64,000 nucleotides of DNA from Planctomycetota bacterium (lineage in GTDB: Bacteria > Planctomycetota > Planctomycetia > Gemmatales > HRBIN36), in the NCBI GenBank assembly GCA_014584395.1, contig JACTMY010000011.1, forward strand, positions 1-64,000, given 5' to 3'. This document shows positions 1-11,510 of the stretch, one piece after another. The notes under the pieces were generated by a model. That model worked only from the letters and a program-made list of their open reading frames with translations, was not told the origin of the DNA and searched no databases. Each line of letters begins with the position of its first letter. The stretch's first letter is position 1. Made by a program: the position numbers and the translations under genes.

Positions 1-574
1 CATGCGTGTAGATCATGGTCGTTTCCACGTTCGTGTGCCCTAATGCTAGCCTAATTCAGCTTTGACCACAATTTAGTACACAACCAAAGCGAACGCCAAT
101 GAATTCTCAGTTTCCACCAGATCTTTTTGGTGCGTTTCGCTGCGCTCAACGCACCCTGCCAAACTTGGCGAGCGGGATTGCGTCAGCGCCCCAAGTCGGC
201 GAGCGGCGGGCGTTGGAGGCGTGCAGGTAGGGTGCGCAGCCGTGCCCGGGGTGTGCGCAACCCGGTGAGCGGGGTGTATCCGAGGCGTGCTGCGCCCTGC
301 GCTCGCGCTTGGGGCTTGTTGATCAAAACCATGTGCGTGATTCACGGCGCTGTAGAAAACACACTTAAGTGCTTGGTTTCACGCACCCCCCTCCCGTGAA
401 ACGATCACTACGATGGGGTCATACTTGACGCATGACTATGCGATGTAGCGGATTACGGCAAATGGCATTTCAGATGGACTGTTTGATCATTTCACGGCGA
501 GCATCGGAGTGAGATATCTATGCCGCAGCCGATTGCCGATGACCGTCTATGTAAATCGTGCACGGGATGGGGGA
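1..574. other. Intergenic stretch without a convincing gene
   Basis: No open frame here has a recognisable protein family or a good ribosome binding site. The first 400 bases contain only overlapping antisense frames in GC-rich sequence, rich in Arg, Pro and Ala, which look like composition artefacts. The one structured item is the inverted repeat at 129-155, listed separately. The window begins inside this stretch, so a gene to the left may own part of it. Confidence 0.6.
129..155. repeat. Short inverted repeat GGTGCGTT-N11-AACGCACC
   Basis: Two perfect 8-base arms (129-136 and 148-155) flank an 11-base loop, TCGCTGCGCTC. Similar palindromes built on GGTGCGTT...AACGCACC occur as dispersed repeats in many bacterial genomes. 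I see one copy in this window, so calling it a member of a repeat family is inference. It lies in gene-free DNA, as such repeats usually do. Confidence 0.55.
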
Positions 575-589
575 AGCAATTCCATTGCT
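575..589 (-). terminator. Hairpin after asnS, possible terminator
   Basis: AGCAAT and ATTGCT form a 6-bp stem with a 3-base loop, 12 bases past the asnS stop codon on the minus strand. No run of T follows the stem, so a rho-independent terminator is only possible, not shown. Confidence 0.3.
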
Positions 590-600
590 AAAGTTCGCTA

Positions 601-2025
601 TTAGAATTCCGCGTTACCTGGGGTGCGCGGGAAGGGGATGACGTCGCGGATGTTGGCCATGCCGGAGAGGAAGAGGATCACGCGCTCCAGCCCCAATCCG
701 AAACCCGAATGGGGGACCGTGCCGAAGCGGCGCAGGTCCAGATACCAGCCGTAGGTGGCGGGGTCGAGCCCCTGTTCCTTCATTCGTTCCGCCAGCACCT
801 CCAAGCGTTCCTCGCGCTGGCTGCCGCCGATAATTTCGCCCACGCCGGGCACAAGGACGTCCATGGCCCGCACGGTTTTGCCATCGTCGTTGACGCGCAT
901 GTAAAAGGGTTTGAGCGAGCGCGGATAGTCATGGAGGATGAGCGGCGAGCCAAACTTTTTCTCGGTGAGATAGCGTTCGTGTTCCGATTGCAGATCGCGC
1001 CCCCAGCCAATGGGAAACTCCCAAGCCTGGTTGGCGGCTTCGAGGTGTTGGATCGCTTCCGTATAGGAGATGCGCAGGAAGGGGCTATTCAGGTTTTTCT
1101 CCAGCCGCTCAATCAGCCCCTGGTCGATGCGGTCATTGAAGAAACGCATGTCTTCCTGGCACTGGTTCAGTGCATCGCGAATGATGCGTTTGATGTAGGC
1201 CTCGGCCAAGGCCATGTTGTCCTCAAGATCGAAGAAGGCCATCTCCGGCTCGATCATCCAGAATTCCGCCAAATGCCTGGGTGTATTCGAATTCTCAGCC
1301 CGAAAGGTGGGGCCAAAGGTGTAGACTTTGCCCAGGGCGCAGGCGAGGGCTTCGGCCTGAAGCTGGCCGCTGACAGTGAGATAAGCAGGCTTGTGGAAAA
1401 AGTCCTTATGAAAATCGACTTCGCTCGGCACGGGCTGTCCTTGCCCCGGCGGGACGGCTGATTTCAGGGGAACTTGCTGCAGGTTCAACGTGGTGACCTT
1501 GAACAACTCCCCTGCCCCCTCGCAGTCGCTCGCCGTGATGATCGGGGGATGGATGTAGAGGAAGCCCTGCTCTTGGAAAAAATCGTGGGTGGATTTGCTC
1601 ACGCAGTTCCGCAGTCGGGCGATGGCGCCAAAGGTATTGGTGCGCGGCCGGAGATGAGCGATGGTGCGAAGGAATTCGAAGGAGTGGCCTTTCTTTTGCA
1701 GCGGGTATGTTTCGGGATCCGCCCAACCGAGCACGCGGACGCTTTGGGCATGGAGTTCCGTGGCTTGCCCCTTGGCGGGCGAAGCCTTGATGGCACCCTC
1801 GATGCTCACGCTGCAGCCGACGCTGATTTTCTTGACCTCGGTTTCGTAGTTGGCCAACTGCGCGTCAGCGACGACTTGGAGGTTGCCCTGGCACGAGCCA
1901 TCGTTGATCTCCAAGAAGCTGAAGCCACCCTTGGAATCGCGGCGGGTTCGGATCCAACCTTGAACGATCGCCTGTTGGCCAATGGACTCGGATTGTCTTG
2001 CTTGCTGCACGCTGAGCTTATGCAT
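601..2025 (-). CDS. asnS: Asparaginyl-tRNA synthetase
   Basis: Class II aminoacyl-tRNA synthetase that charges tRNA-Asn with asparagine in the cytoplasm. The N-terminal OB-fold anticodon-binding domain (about residues 5-110) contains the family stretch RGW-like '[17 protein letters not shown]'. Motif 2 is FRAENSNT near residue 240, where the AsnRS-type ENSNT and the following [11 protein letters not shown] set it apart from AspRS. Motif 3, GLGLERV, lies near residue 443, and the protein ends in the typical PRTPGNAEF. The frame extends to 2073, but the ATG at 2025 is preceded by GGCAGGA at 8 bases and gives the family N-terminus, so I chose it (474 aa). It is transcribed away from the FHA/kinase genes. 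Nothing looks unusual. Confidence 0.96.
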   Translation of the reverse strand: MHKLSVQQARQSESIGQQAIVQGWIRTRRDSKGGFSFLEINDGSCQGNLQVVADAQLANYETEVKKISVGCSVSIEGAIKASPAKGQATELHAQSVRVLGWADPETYPLQKKGHSFEFLRTIAHLRPRTNTFGAIARLRNCVSKSTHDFFQEQGFLYIHPPIITASDCEGAGELFKVTTLNLQQVPLKSAVPPGQGQPVPSEVDFHKDFFHKPAYLTVSGQLQAEALACALGKVYTFGPTFRAENSNTPRHLAEFWMIEPEMAFFDLEDNMALAEAYIKRIIRDALNQCQEDMRFFNDRIDQGLIERLEKNLNSPFLRISYTEAIQHLEAANQAWEFPIGWGRDLQSEHERYLTEKKFGSPLILHDYPRSLKPFYMRVNDDGKTVRAMDVLVPGVGEIIGGSQREERLEVLAERMKEQGLDPATYGWYLDLRRFGTVPHSGFGLGLERVILFLSGMANIRDVIPFPRTPGNAEF

Positions 2026-2182
2026 GTCGATGATCCTGCCTTTCACATCGCGATCAGAGTCTACGCTCATCATGGGATTATAAAAACTGTACCTTCGAGG
2101 CGATAGGGTGAAGCCACCGGGGCGTCCGGTCCTGCCGGGTTCACGGAGTCGAAGGTATCCTCCCCCCCCCGGAGAATTACGC

Positions 2183-2211
2183 TAGTGACCCGTGCAAGTG
2201 AATGATATACT
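2183..2211 (+). promoter_or_regulatory. Possible extended -10 promoter of the FHA gene
   Basis: The sequence TGATATACT (2203-2211) is an extended -10 element, TGn followed by TATACT. The matching -35 position (2183-2188, TAGTGA) fits poorly. Transcription from here would give a leader of about 75 bases before the FHA protein. A run of nine C (2162-2170) lies just upstream. Confidence 0.4.
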
Positions 2212-2292
2212 CAGGGATGAACCGGTTCGTACCTACGTGTTCCAACCGCGTGCTGCTGACTACCACCTAGGCTATGCAAGTGAAGCAAGCCC

Positions 2293-2766
2293 ATGGCCGT
2301 TCGATTGCAAGCACTGGATTACACTTTCACCATCCTCGTGGATAAACCCATTCTGTTGATCGGCCGGCACGCGGAATGCGATGTTCAACTGGAATCGAGC
2401 AAGATATCCCGGCGCCATTGTTTCCTCGCCTTGGTCAATCAGCGGCTCTTCATACGCGATCTGGAAAGCACGAATGGTCTCCGCATCAATGGGGAAAAGC
2501 ACGAGGAAGCCGAGTTGAAGGAAGGCGATGAGCTTTGGATTGGGAACATCCGCTTTAAGATCGTTTGGGAGAACTCTTCCATTCCGCTGAAGCCGCCGAG
2601 CCAGGTGAAACCTGGGGAATTATGCGAATCCAAGATGCCCGATACCGGGATGCCTGCTCATTTACTGTCATGCGAGTTTCCCGTCCCCATCCTGGAAGAT
2701 GGTCAAATCACCGCCCCAACGCCAAGCAGTCAAGTGAGGAAGAAAGCCCGCCCCTCCACTTCATGA
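2293..2766 (+). CDS. FHA-domain protein
   Basis: A 157-residue cytoplasmic protein that is mostly one forkhead-associated domain, a module that binds phosphothreonine peptides. The hallmark residues are present in order: GRH near residue 24, SRRH near residue 38, and STNG near residue 58, followed by strands ending near residue 95. The C-terminal 60 residues are Pro- and Ser-rich and look disordered. The next gene on the same strand encodes a double Ser/Thr kinase, so the FHA protein is a likely substrate or adaptor of it; that link is inference. No strong ribosome binding site is visible before the ATG. Confidence 0.88.
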   Translation: MAVRLQALDYTFTILVDKPILLIGRHAECDVQLESSKISRRHCFLALVNQRLFIRDLESTNGLRINGEKHEEAELKEGDELWIGNIRFKIVWENSSIPLKPPSQVKPGELCESKMPDTGMPAHLLSCEFPVPILEDGQITAPTPSSQVRKKARPSTS

Positions 2767-2965
2767 ATGAGAACAGGGATATACGCTGCCTCGTGGTGAC
2801 GCGTTGGAGATCGCTCGCCAATTCGCCGTGACCTTGGTCCAAGATGGACAGAAATCGGCCCAGCCAAGACGTGCAGCAAAGATATTCCCTTTTCAGAGCC
2901 GCTAAAACTGGTTACATTCAGCATAGACGCGGCATGGACTTTTGCATTGGGACGATCAACGCCTC

Positions 2966-5900
2966 ATGGGCAAAGCATACGTTGAGGGTGACAAACCGCT
3001 GCCCGGATACCAGCTAGTGCGCTTCCTGGGGCGCGGAGGGTTCGGTCAAGTCTGGAAAGCCATCGGCCCGGGCGGCATCGAGGTCGCCCTCAAAATCATC
3101 GATCTGCAGGGCAGTGCCGGGATCAAGGAGTTTCGCGGCATTCGACTTTTCAAGCAAATCCGCCATCCCAATCTGGCTCCCATCACAGCTTTTTGGCTCA
3201 AGGACGAAGCGGGCAACCTGGTCGGCGAATCGGATTCCCCCGACGGCAACACCAGTACGATGATCATGTCCCGCGCCAAGGAACTGCTCATCATCATGGG
3301 GCTGGGCGACAAGAATTTGCTGGACCGCCTCAAGGAGTGCCAGGCCGAGGGCAAGATGGGCATTCCCCCGGATGAATTGCTGGATTACATGGAGGAATCC
3401 GCCAAGGCCATCGATTATTTGAACAGCCCGCGGCATGATCTGGGTTCCGGCCCAGTGGCGATTCAACATTGCGATATTAAACCGCAGAATATCCTCATCG
3501 TCGGCGGTTCGGCGCAAGTCTGCGATTTTGGCTTGGCCCGCGCCCTAAGCGATTCACGAACCACGGCCGCCTCGGTGTCCGCCGCCTATGCCGCACCTGA
3601 GGTGCTCACCAGCAATCAGCCGAGCCGATTCACAGATCAATACTCCCTCGCCATCAGCTACATCGAACTCCGCACGGGCAACCTCCCCTTCAATACCAGC
3701 TTTCCCGCCAGCATTCTCTACGCCCATTTGCAAGGCAAGCTCGACCTCTCGCAACTGACCCCTGAAGAGCAGATCGTCATTCGCAAGGCGACCGCCCCTA
3801 ATCCTGAAGATCGCTATCCGACCTGTCTGGATATGGTGAAGGCCCTCAAACAAGCCTTCGCCCCCAAAACCACACCAGCGATGGAGCCAACCCCAAAGGT
3901 CAAATACGGCGGCCGGGCCGGAGTCGGCGTGGAATTAGTCCCTGGATACAAGTTGATCAAGCTCCTGGGCAAGGGGAGCTTTGGCGAAGTGTGGGAAGCC
4001 ACGGCTCCCGGCGGCAAACACGTTGCCTTGAAAATCATCCGCAATTTGGATGCTCCCGCAGGCAAGCAAGAATTTAAAGCCCTGGAAACCATCAAGGGGA
4101 TCGACCACAACAATTTGATGGAGTTGCACGCATACTGGCTGATTGATCGCGAAGGGCAAATCATCACCGACGAAATGCGTGAGAAACCGCAGGCCCCTCA
4201 AGCGGCCACGCTGGTCATCGCAGGGAAATTGGCCAAGATGCATCTGGGTCAGAGGCTTCGTGAATGCCAGGAAAAGACCGGCAAGGGCATCCCCGTTAGC
4301 GAATTGCTGCGTTACATCCGCGAATCGGCTGAGGCCATTGATTTTCTCAACACGCCCCAGCATCGCATGGGAGATAAAATCGTCGCCATTCAGCACCGCG
4401 ACATCAAACCGGAGAACATTCTTCTGGCGGAGGGCGGCGCCAAGGTGGCCGATTTTGGCCTCGCCAAGGTCTTAGAGGACACGTCCGCGATCGTGCATAG
4501 TGAAAGTGCCGGGCTGACGATGGCCTACGCGGCCCCGGAATTGTTCCGCGGTCGAGTCACGCAATGGACAGATCAATACGCCCTGGCCATCACGTATTAC
4601 CAATTACGCACTGGGGTTCTGCCCTTCTCCGGGGTCACCTCGGCGAACGACGTCGTGCAAATCCACGTCCAAGGGCGATTGGTCTTTGATCGCGTCCCTC
4701 CCCCGGAAGCCGAGGTGCTTCATCGAGCCACCTCGCTGGTGCCAGAAAACCGTTTCCCTAGTTGCATGGAGTTTTATCGATCCATTTACGATGCCTGTGC
4801 GGCCGAGGACGTTCTGGATGAGCCCGGCCTCGATGCTCCCCCTGGATCCTCGGGTCAACTGTCCCGGCGGCCTAGCAGTTCTAGTTCAGGCGCCGGTCTG
4901 GGAAAACGCAGTTCCAGCACGTCATCCATCCCCAAGGCCTCCTCGCGGCCCACGTCTCTCGACAAAACCATGGCCGGGTTTGAAGAGGATGAGGCTTACG
5001 GCGGCACTCGACCTGGATATGGCGGGGATCAACCAACCGTCCCGGTGCATCCCGAGGCACCTCACCGGGCCAGCACGAAAGCCACGGTGCGCTCCGATCA
5101 TGTCGAGGATTCATCGGCCACGATTCGAGTGGCGAGTCAAACCCCTTCCGCGACCAAGGGTAAAGTTGCAGAACGAAAAGCATGGCAAGATGAACGGCCT
5201 GGCGGCCGCGATTATCGACCTCCCCCCAAACCATCCATGGCGCCGTGGATTATCCTCATGTCGCTTCTGGCCATGGCGGGTTTCGGAGTTGGTGCATGGT
5301 GGTATTTGAAAAAATATCCGCCTGGAGAAGACCTTGAGACTTGGATTGTCAAACGGATCGATCAAAATCAATGGACAGAAGCCCTCAAACGCTTGGAGGG
5401 CGAGCAAGACATCAGCGATGACAAGCGAACGGAGTTGAAGCAGAAAATTGGCCAGTCATGGCTGTCGTCCTTGAAAAAGAAGTATGCCGAGGTTCAGGGC
5501 AAAGCCGATCTCGAGGAAGTGGCTGCACAGGGCAAGGAGTTCCTTGGCTACTTTCCTGACGAATCCAACGTCAGCGACATCGTTGAAGCCGCGCGCAAAC
5601 GGATCGGCGAACTGGTCGCCATGGCCAACGGCACGAAACCGACTCAAGCAACCCAAACCACTAAGCCAACGGTACCGATCGACACTCCTCCAGAACAGGA
5701 TCGAACCTTGGAGCGTTTCCGCGTGGTGGTCGCGAATCTAGGACCAGCGTTCGATTGGCCGACCCATGCGGACCACTGCCAGGAACTTATCAAAAAATAT
5801 CCACAAGTCAGTTGGCTGAAGCTGGCCTTGGCCGAGGCCTTGATGGAAAAAAGCAGCGAAGCGGAACCCTTTTCGGCACAGCAGGTCAGGGACTTGCTCC

Positions 5901-8494
5901 AACAAGCAGGTCAACCCTCCGAAGAAAAGGCCTATGCGATATATGTGAGAGCAGTGCTGGATTCCAAAAACCGGGCCAGGCGTCTGAGTGCGGAAAAAAT
6001 TATGGACGTGGCCCCCACGGATGCGTTTCTACAATCATCCGAGCATCGCAAAACCAGAGCGGTGGCCATTTTGCTGGAAGCAGCCATGGTGTTGCGGGTC
6101 ATCCCTGAAAAATTCCGACATCCCTTTGCAGGGGATGAGGAAGCCCAGTTGGCATGGAAATGGCTGCAGCAAGCTCGAAACTTCCTTCCCGACGCTCCTT
6201 GGCAAGCCAAGGAAGAATTGACGGAACTGCTGGCCGCCGAGGAAACCAAGCAACCCGCTCAAATCATGACTGCTTTGCTCAAGGGCATCTCGAATCGACT
6301 TGATCTGCAAGAAAAGCTCTCTCCGATGGAGCGCTATGAGGTCTATTGCCTGCGGCTCAAATACCCGCCAGCAACTCTCCAAGAACTTCTGCAAACCACA
6401 GCCATGGTGGAACAGCTTTTAGCGGCCCTTAAGTCGGATTTATCCTATCTCGATCTTGCGGATCAGTATCACTTGGTGTTTGAGCCGGCTTTGAAGATTG
6501 AACAGGTCATTGGAGAGCAGGAAAGCTCCATTCCCGAGGCTGAGCTAACCTCCTATCGCAACCGCATGGCCAAGATGCACGATGCCCTTGGCCTCATGAT
6601 CTTGGAAAATTTGTACACCCCCATGCCTATGTTCGAGGGTAAACATAAGGAACGAGCAGTCCAAGCATTCACTCGGGCCATTGAGCTGCAACCTAAAACA
6701 GCCGACTTTTACATTCATCGAGCCTCCGCCCTGAGCAAGCTCAATCGCGTGGAAGACCTTCCCACGATCCTCAAGGATGGCGAAACCGCCCGCGAACTCG
6801 ACGATCAACTGCCAGGCTCCCATGGATGGATTGCCTATGCCCTGCACCATCAAGCTCGAAGCCAACTCGACCTGCCAAAGAAGGAGCAGCAACTTCGAGA
6901 TGTTTTAAAGGGTTACGACCAAGCCATTCTGAAATCCAGTCAAGACGAGCGCTACAAAACCGAATGGACTTCTTGGAAGGTCAGCCGCAGCAGCGCCTAT
7001 GTCGAGTTGGCGAACTCGATGACGGAGAAAAATCTGCAACGGCTCAGGACCTTGCGCGGCGACGTGCTGCAAAAAGCCATCATTGATGCCCAGGAAGCCA
7101 TCCAAAGCCAGCCAAAATATCCCGAATTGGCCTACGAAGCCTTGGGCAACGCTCATGAAGACATGGCGATGTTCACGGGGCAAGTTCAACATTATCAGTT
7201 AGCCGATCAAGCTTTTGATCAAGCCATCCGCGCACGCAGGGACTTGCCCCATTCCTATGTTGCCCGGGGACGATGCTTATACCGAGCTATCATGGACGAA
7301 GCGGTGCCGAGGACGCAGTTTCCCTTGGCGATCAATTATCTGAACCAGGCCCTTAATAAGGGAAATGACACCGTCTATGGCGCCGAATCCCGTTTTTGGC
7401 TGGGGAAGATTTACTTCGAACAAGAGCAGCACCAGCGCGCGGAAGATGAATTCAAGGCATCACTCGAGGCTTTTAAAAAATTAGGGCGCATCGATTGGGT
7501 GGCCGCTTGTTATCAAACTTTGGCCTTGAACGCGGCCCGGGTAGCGGGCGCCAGCCGGGCTGGAAGTCAAGATCCTTTGGGAACCCAAGGGTTTGCCAAG
7601 GCCCGCGGCTACGTTGACAGTCTCGATCAAATCCACTCTCCATTGAGCAAGGATTTGCTGATCAGCATTATGAAGATCGAAGCCCAAACTTCGGCTAATG
7701 CTGGCTTTTTCGCTCAAAATCAAAGAAAGACGGAGTTGGCTGACCAGGCGTATCAACGAGCCTTGAGCATCGCCAAGGAGTTGCAGGACCTGGGCGAAAA
7801 GGCCCAGAGCGCCATCATCGAAATCGAGGTGCTCAATTACAAGGGCCAACTTCAAGAAGCCCTTGATCTGACCACCAAAAAACTGCCCCGCTCATTGGAG
7901 GCCGTCAAGCCAGAGGAATTGGAGCTTTTGCTCAAGCGTGCCGAGCTGATGCTCCTCGTCAAAGACAAGAAAGATTTGCCCTCCTCTAAAGCCATCGACC
8001 TGTTGGATATTCGGAACATATTGGTCCGCTGTGAACAATTGCTGGATGCCGATCAACATGATGCCAAATTGGTCGCCATTCTCTATGGCCGCATCGGTGA
8101 GTTTTATTATCGCATGATCATTCAACTACCTCTCGTCCCGACCAATCCTGAAGAAGAACGCCTTAAACGATCTTTTGGCGACAAAGCGATTTCGTTTCTC
8201 AAAAAAGCGTTGGGATTGCACCCCAAGCACATCGAGTCCTATGCCTGGCGGGCCGCGCTCGCGGACATCTACTCTGAATTGGATATTCATCCAGTGAAGG
8301 ATTTATCCAAATTAAGCTCGGGACAAAGGAAAGAATTGATGGAGAAGTGCGAGGAAGCCATTAAACTGCTCAGCGAAGTCCAAGCCGATCCCATCTTCAA
8401 AAGAATGACTGAAGGGTTTCGGCGCCAGATCAGCGACTCCAAGGACAAACTAGAGAAACGGTTGAAGGAAATCCAAGCCCTCGGCTCAACTTGA
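2966..8494 (+). CDS. Tandem Ser/Thr kinase, membrane-anchored, with TPR region
   Basis: A protein of about 1842 residues with two Hanks-type kinase domains in series. Domain 1 (about residues 12-285) has the loop GRGGFG, the ATP lysine K43, H168-C169-D170 in place of HRD, and DFG at D187. Domain 2 (about 325-600) has GKGSFG, K356, H477-R478-D479 and DFG at D496. A Ser/Pro/Thr-rich linker leads to one membrane segment near 757-780 ([17 protein letters not shown]). More than 1000 helical residues follow, with TPR-like stretches such as [15 protein letters not shown] and [19 protein letters not shown]. The kinases should be cytoplasmic and the repeats across the membrane. The HCD loop marks domain 1 as a non-RD kinase, which usually lacks activation-loop control. 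The open frame begins at a TTG (2942); the ATG at 2966 is preferred. It follows the FHA gene by 199 bases. Confidence 0.92.
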   Translation: MGKAYVEGDKPLPGYQLVRFLGRGGFGQVWKAIGPGGIEVALKIIDLQGSAGIKEFRGIRLFKQIRHPNLAPITAFWLKDEAGNLVGESDSPDGNTSTMIMSRAKELLIIMGLGDKNLLDRLKECQAEGKMGIPPDELLDYMEESAKAIDYLNSPRHDLGSGPVAIQHCDIKPQNILIVGGSAQVCDFGLARALSDSRTTAASVSAAYAAPEVLTSNQPSRFTDQYSLAISYIELRTGNLPFNTSFPASILYAHLQGKLDLSQLTPEEQIVIRKATAPNPEDRYPTCLDMVKALKQAFAPKTTPAMEPTPKVKYGGRAGVGVELVPGYKLIKLLGKGSFGEVWEATAPGGKHVALKIIRNLDAPAGKQEFKALETIKGIDHNNLMELHAYWLIDREGQIITDEMREKPQAPQAATLVIAGKLAKMHLGQRLRECQEKTGKGIPVSELLRYIRESAEAIDFLNTPQHRMGDKIVAIQHRDIKPENILLAEGGAKVADFGLAKVLEDTSAIVHSESAGLTMAYAAPELFRGRVTQWTDQYALAITYYQLRTGVLPFSGVTSANDVVQIHVQGRLVFDRVPPPEAEVLHRATSLVPENRFPSCMEFYRSIYDACAAEDVLDEPGLDAPPGSSGQLSRRPSSSSSGAGLGKRSSSTSSIPKASSRPTSLDKTMAGFEEDEAYGGTRPGYGGDQPTVPVHPEAPHRASTKATVRSDHVEDSSATIRVASQTPSATKGKVAERKAWQDERPGGRDYRPPPKPSMAPWIILMSLLAMAGFGVGAWWYLKKYPPGEDLETWIVKRIDQNQWTEALKRLEGEQDISDDKRTELKQKIGQSWLSSLKKKYAEVQGKADLEEVAAQGKEFLGYFPDESNVSDIVEAARKRIGELVAMANGTKPTQATQTTKPTVPIDTPPEQDRTLERFRVVVANLGPAFDWPTHADHCQELIKKYPQVSWLKLALAEALMEKSSEAEPFSAQQVRDLLQQAGQPSEEKAYAIYVRAVLDSKNRARRLSAEKIMDVAPTDAFLQSSEHRKTRAVAILLEAAMVLRVIPEKFRHPFAGDEEAQLAWKWLQQARNFLPDAPWQAKEELTELLAAEETKQPAQIMTALLKGISNRLDLQEKLSPMERYEVYCLRLKYPPATLQELLQTTAMVEQLLAALKSDLSYLDLADQYHLVFEPALKIEQVIGEQESSIPEAELTSYRNRMAKMHDALGLMILENLYTPMPMFEGKHKERAVQAFTRAIELQPKTADFYIHRASALSKLNRVEDLPTILKDGETARELDDQLPGSHGWIAYALHHQARSQLDLPKKEQQLRDVLKGYDQAILKSSQDERYKTEWTSWKVSRSSAYVELANSMTEKNLQRLRTLRGDVLQKAIIDAQEAIQSQPKYPELAYEALGNAHEDMAMFTGQVQHYQLADQAFDQAIRARRDLPHSYVARGRCLYRAIMDEAVPRTQFPLAINYLNQALNKGNDTVYGAESRFWLGKIYFEQEQHQRAEDEFKASLEAFKKLGRIDWVAACYQTLALNAARVAGASRAGSQDPLGTQGFAKARGYVDSLDQIHSPLSKDLLISIMKIEAQTSANAGFFAQNQRKTELADQAYQRALSIAKELQDLGEKAQSAIIEIEVLNYKGQLQEALDLTTKKLPRSLEAVKPEELELLLKRAELMLLVKDKKDLPSSKAIDLLDIRNILVRCEQLLDADQHDAKLVAILYGRIGEFYYRMIIQLPLVPTNPEEERLKRSFGDKAISFLKKALGLHPKHIESYAWRAALADIYSELDIHPVKDLSKLSSGQRKELMEKCEEAIKLLSEVQADPIFKRMTEGFRRQISDSKDKLEKRLKEIQALGST

Positions 8495-8600
8495 AGTTAT
8501 GCTGTAACCTCCTCGATGATCCAATCAAAGCAAGAACGCAGGCAAAATTGACGAGCAGCATCTTGTCGAATTTCCAGGCCGATCATAGGATTTCCATCTA

Positions 8601-8632
8601 CCCCACCTCCTTGGGTGGGGCGTTCCTTTATT
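8601..8632 (+). terminator. Hairpin terminator before rpmJ
   Basis: CCCCACC (8601-8607) pairs with GGTGGGG (8614-8620) around a 6-base loop, followed by the T-rich CGTTCCTTTATT. It lies 107 bases after the kinase stop and 12-23 bases before the rpmJ start. It can end the kinase message, and it may also act as an attenuator in the ribosomal leader. Confidence 0.6.
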
Positions 8633-8643
8633 GGGGCTGGATC

Positions 8644-8757
8644 ATGAAAGTACGAGCGAGCATTCGCCGCATCTGTGAGAATTGCAAGATCGTGCGCCGA
8701 CAAGGCAAGGTTTACGTCATTTGTACCAATCCGCGTCATAAACAGCGGCAAGGTTAA
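8644..8757 (+). CDS. rpmJ: Ribosomal protein bL36
   Basis: A 37-residue large-subunit protein and first gene of the alpha operon. It begins [17 protein letters not shown] and carries the zinc-binding pattern CxxC, a later Cys in VICTNP, and His in RHKQ, so it is the zinc-containing form. The frame is open far upstream to 8491, but only the ATG at 8644 gives the family length and N-terminus; GGGGCTGG lies just before it. rpsM starts 18 bases downstream, the usual bacterial order. Confidence 0.96.
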   Translation: MKVRASIRRICENCKIVRRQGKVYVICTNPRHKQRQG

Positions 8758-8775
8758 AGGAAAGGGCAAGACAAT

Positions 8776-9159
8776 ATGCCGCGTATCATGGGCGTTGACA
8801 TTCCGAACGAAAAGCCCGTTCACATCTCGCTACGCTACCTGTATGGGATTGGGGCTACCACGTCGGTGCAAATCTGCCAGCAATGCAACATTAACATGCA
8901 GAAAAAAGCCCGCGAGCTGACGGACGATGAATTGTCCCGGATCGCTTCCATCTTAGATCGTGAATTCATGGTGGAAGGACAACTCCGCCGCAAGGTCCAA
9001 CAAGACATTGCCCGCTTACGCGACATCGGCAGCTATCGCGGCATCCGCCACCGCCGCGGACTACCCGTTCGCGGACAACGCACCCGCACCAACGCTCGCA
9101 CCCGCAAAGGGCCGCGCAAAACCGTGGCCGGCAAGAAGGGCGTCAAGGAAATGCGCTAG
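8776..9159 (+). CDS. rpsM: Ribosomal protein uS13
   Basis: Small-subunit head protein that contacts the P-site tRNA and bridges to the large subunit. The 127-residue product has the family N-terminus ([15 protein letters not shown]), the helix-two-turn-helix start YLYGIG, and the C-terminal basic tail with [25 protein letters not shown] split over residues 90-115. AGGAAAGGG precedes the ATG at a good distance. It lies between rpmJ and rpsK in the standard alpha-operon order. Confidence 0.98.
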   Translation: MPRIMGVDIPNEKPVHISLRYLYGIGATTSVQICQQCNINMQKKARELTDDELSRIASILDREFMVEGQLRRKVQQDIARLRDIGSYRGIRHRRGLPVRGQRTRTNARTRKGPRKTVAGKKGVKEMR

Positions 9160-9234
9160 TCGATGGCGGTCTCGGCTGTGGCTGCGACGACACCATCCAA
9201 TCTCGGTTCAAGACGATGAGGTTTTGGGAGAAAC

Positions 9235-9615
9235 ATGGCAAAGAGCAAAAAACGAAAAACCAGGCGTAACGTCAGCCGCGGGGTATGCCATATCCAGGCC
9301 ACGTTCAATAACACCATCGTCTCCATCACGGACACGAATGGCGACGTGCTGTGTTGGGCCTCGGCTGGCACGGTAGGCTTCAAGGGCAGCCGCAAGAGCA
9401 CCCCCTTCGCCGCTCAGCGGGCCGCGGAAGTGTGTGCGGAGAAAGCTATCAAGTTCGGCATGAAGGAAATCGACGTGAAGGTCAAAGGCCCTGGCGCGGG
9501 CCGCGAATCCGCCATCACGGCGTTGCAGCAGGCGAATTTGATGATCAAAGCCATCGAAGATGCCACCCCATTGCCGCACAATGGCTGCCGACCTCCCAAG
9601 CGCCGCCGCGTGTAA
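9235..9615 (+). CDS. rpsK: Ribosomal protein uS11
   Basis: Small-subunit platform protein, 126 residues. Family features include [18 protein letters not shown] near the start, [19 protein letters not shown] in the middle, [10 protein letters not shown] near residue 85, and the C-terminal [21 protein letters not shown] precedes the ATG. A gap of 75 bases separates it from rpsM, with no gene in it. Confidence 0.98.
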   Translation: MAKSKKRKTRRNVSRGVCHIQATFNNTIVSITDTNGDVLCWASAGTVGFKGSRKSTPFAAQRAAEVCAEKAIKFGMKEIDVKVKGPGAGRESAITALQQANLMIKAIEDATPLPHNGCRPPKRRRV

Positions 9616-9706
9616 TGAATTTAGAAACGCCTACGAACCCGGCCAAGCGCCAGGTGAATGTCCGAATAAGTCAAGAGATCGCATCGCCGTCCCTTAGGAA
9701 TTCAAC

Positions 9707-10342
9707 ATGGCCCGTCAAATCGATCCCGTTTGCAAACTGTGCCGCAGAGAAGGCATGAAGCTTTATCTCAAGGGGTCACGTTGTGATTCCCCCAAGTGCG
9801 CCATCGAACGGCGCAACTCCACACCCGGCATGCATGGCGCCAAACGATCCAAGCTGAGCGAATATGGCGTTCGCCTCCGAGAAAAACAGAAACTCAAGCG
9901 TTTTTACGGCGTTCTGGAAGCGCAATTCCGCCGCGTTTTCCAAATTGCCTCGCGGTCTCCCGCCAACACGGGCGAAGTGTTGTTGTCCCTCATGGAACGA
10001 CGACTCGATAATATCGTTTATCGTCTGGGCTTTGCGATGTCCCGCCGCAATGCACGGCAACTGGTGACCCATGGGCATATTCTGGTGAATGGGCATTATG
10101 TCAACATCCCCAGCTATATCGTCCGCCAAGGCGATGTCATTACTGTAAAAAATCGCCCGGCGAGTCGCGGCCAGGTCAGAATGGTGCTGCAAAACAACCC
10201 GCCGAAGCCGCCTGATTTCCTCGAGCGCGTTGCCGTCGACCCCCCTGAAGGGCGTGTGATTCGCCTTCCCAATCGCGAGGACGTCGATTCTAATATCAAA
10301 GGCATCAACGAACAACTCATCATCGAAATCGCGACTCGATAG
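9707..10342 (+). CDS. rpsD: Ribosomal protein uS4
   Basis: Primary 16S rRNA-binding protein of the small subunit, 211 residues. The N-terminal segment carries four cysteines as CxxC and C(x4)C (CKLC, then CDSPKC), so this is the zinc-binding form of S4. The S4 RNA-binding domain runs from about residue 98 (ERRLDNIVYRLGFAMS...ARQLVTHGHILVNG). In some bacteria S4 represses the alpha operon through a leader structure; I cannot show such a structure here. AGGA precedes the ATG. Confidence 0.98.
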   Translation: MARQIDPVCKLCRREGMKLYLKGSRCDSPKCAIERRNSTPGMHGAKRSKLSEYGVRLREKQKLKRFYGVLEAQFRRVFQIASRSPANTGEVLLSLMERRLDNIVYRLGFAMSRRNARQLVTHGHILVNGHYVNIPSYIVRQGDVITVKNRPASRGQVRMVLQNNPPKPPDFLERVAVDPPEGRVIRLPNREDVDSNIKGINEQLIIEIATR

Positions 10343-10510
10343 TCGTGCCCATGCAAGTAACACGACCATGACTTCCATCAGTGAAGATTGGTCGACGTTG
10401 AGGAGGACAGCCTACCCTCAATTCTGACAGTCGTTTATTGGGGTCCAGGCAAAATCGGTCCGTAGGCAACCGATGAGCGACACAACCCCAAACTCATGGG
10501 AGACAGCGAT

Positions 10511-11503
10511 ATGCGCATCCGTTGGCGCGGGCTCGAATTGCCCACAAAGGTCTTGGTCGAAAAAGAAACCCTCACCGACACTTACGGCAAATTCATCACG
10601 GAACCCTTCGAGCGCGGCTTTGGCGTCACGATTGGCAACAGCCTGCGCCGCATCCTCCTCTCCAGCCTCGAAGGCAGCGCAGTGAGCAAGGTCAAAATCC
10701 AAGGGGTTCAACATGAGATCAGCACGATCCCTGGCGTGGTGGAAGATGTGACGGACATCATCCTCAACATCAAAAGCCTCGTCGTGAAGAACGTCAGCGA
10801 CACGCCGCGAACCATCAAAATCAGCCGACATGAGAAGGGCGTTGTCACTGGGGCTTATGTTCAAACCGATGAAGCCGTGCAGATCATCAATCCCGAACAC
10901 GTGATTGCCACGCTCACGGCCGATGTTCCCTTTGAAGTGGAAATGACCGTGGAAAACGGCCGCGGCTATCGCACCGCGGAGGAGAACGCCGAGAAAGAGC
11001 GTGAAATCGGCGTCATTCCCGTGGATTCGAGCTTCTCGCCCGTGATCCGGGTCAAATACGACATCGAGGAAACCCGCGTCGGTCAAAAGACTAACTACGA
11101 CAAATTGATCCTGGAGATCTGGACGAATGGCACCACCACACCGCAAATGGCCTTGGTGGAAGCCGCCAAGATTCTCCGCAAGCATTTGAATCCCTTCATC
11201 CAATACACTGAACTCGGCCAAGAAATTCCGGTCGAGATGAGCGAAACCGCGGCCGCTTCCAGCGTGGACACCGAACTGGAGCGCAAACTCAACATGAGCC
11301 TGGCCGAGTTGGAGTTGTCGGTTCGAGCCACCAACTGCTTGGAATCGGAAGGGATCACCTCGGTTCGCGATCTCGTCATTCGCTCGGAAGATGAGCTATT
11401 GGAAGTGCGCAACTTCGGGGAAACGACGCTCAAGGAAGTTAAAATGAAACTCGCCGAACGCGGTCTTCACTTGGGCATGAAGTCGACCGCTCTCAGGCGA
11501 TAA
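10511..11503 (+). CDS. rpoA: RNA polymerase alpha subunit
   Basis: Assembly platform and regulator-contact subunit of RNA polymerase. The N-terminal dimerisation domain begins [14 protein letters not shown] and includes [14 protein letters not shown]; the C-terminal domain (about 250-325) has the DNA and activator contact motif, with [15 protein letters not shown] and [11 protein letters not shown]. The open frame starts at 10496, but GGGAG sits 8 bases before the ATG at 10511, so I chose that one (330 aa). The gene is 168 bases after rpsD and 152 before rplQ, longer gaps than is common in this operon. Confidence 0.97.
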   Translation: MRIRWRGLELPTKVLVEKETLTDTYGKFITEPFERGFGVTIGNSLRRILLSSLEGSAVSKVKIQGVQHEISTIPGVVEDVTDIILNIKSLVVKNVSDTPRTIKISRHEKGVVTGAYVQTDEAVQIINPEHVIATLTADVPFEVEMTVENGRGYRTAEENAEKEREIGVIPVDSSFSPVIRVKYDIEETRVGQKTNYDKLILEIWTNGTTTPQMALVEAAKILRKHLNPFIQYTELGQEIPVEMSETAAASSVDTELERKLNMSLAELELSVRATNCLESEGITSVRDLVIRSEDELLEVRNFGETTLKEVKMKLAERGLHLGMKSTALRR

Positions 11504-11510
11504 TGTGCTC

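Noticed and set aside
73-399. Overlapping open frames on both strands at the left end
   Set aside because: Both are low-complexity, Arg- and Pro-rich translations of GC-rich sequence around an inverted repeat, without family or start signals.
2162-2170. Run of nine C as a phase-variation tract
   Set aside because: It lies outside any coding frame, 36 bases before the -10 candidate; effect on promoter spacing cannot be shown and no second repeat supports it.
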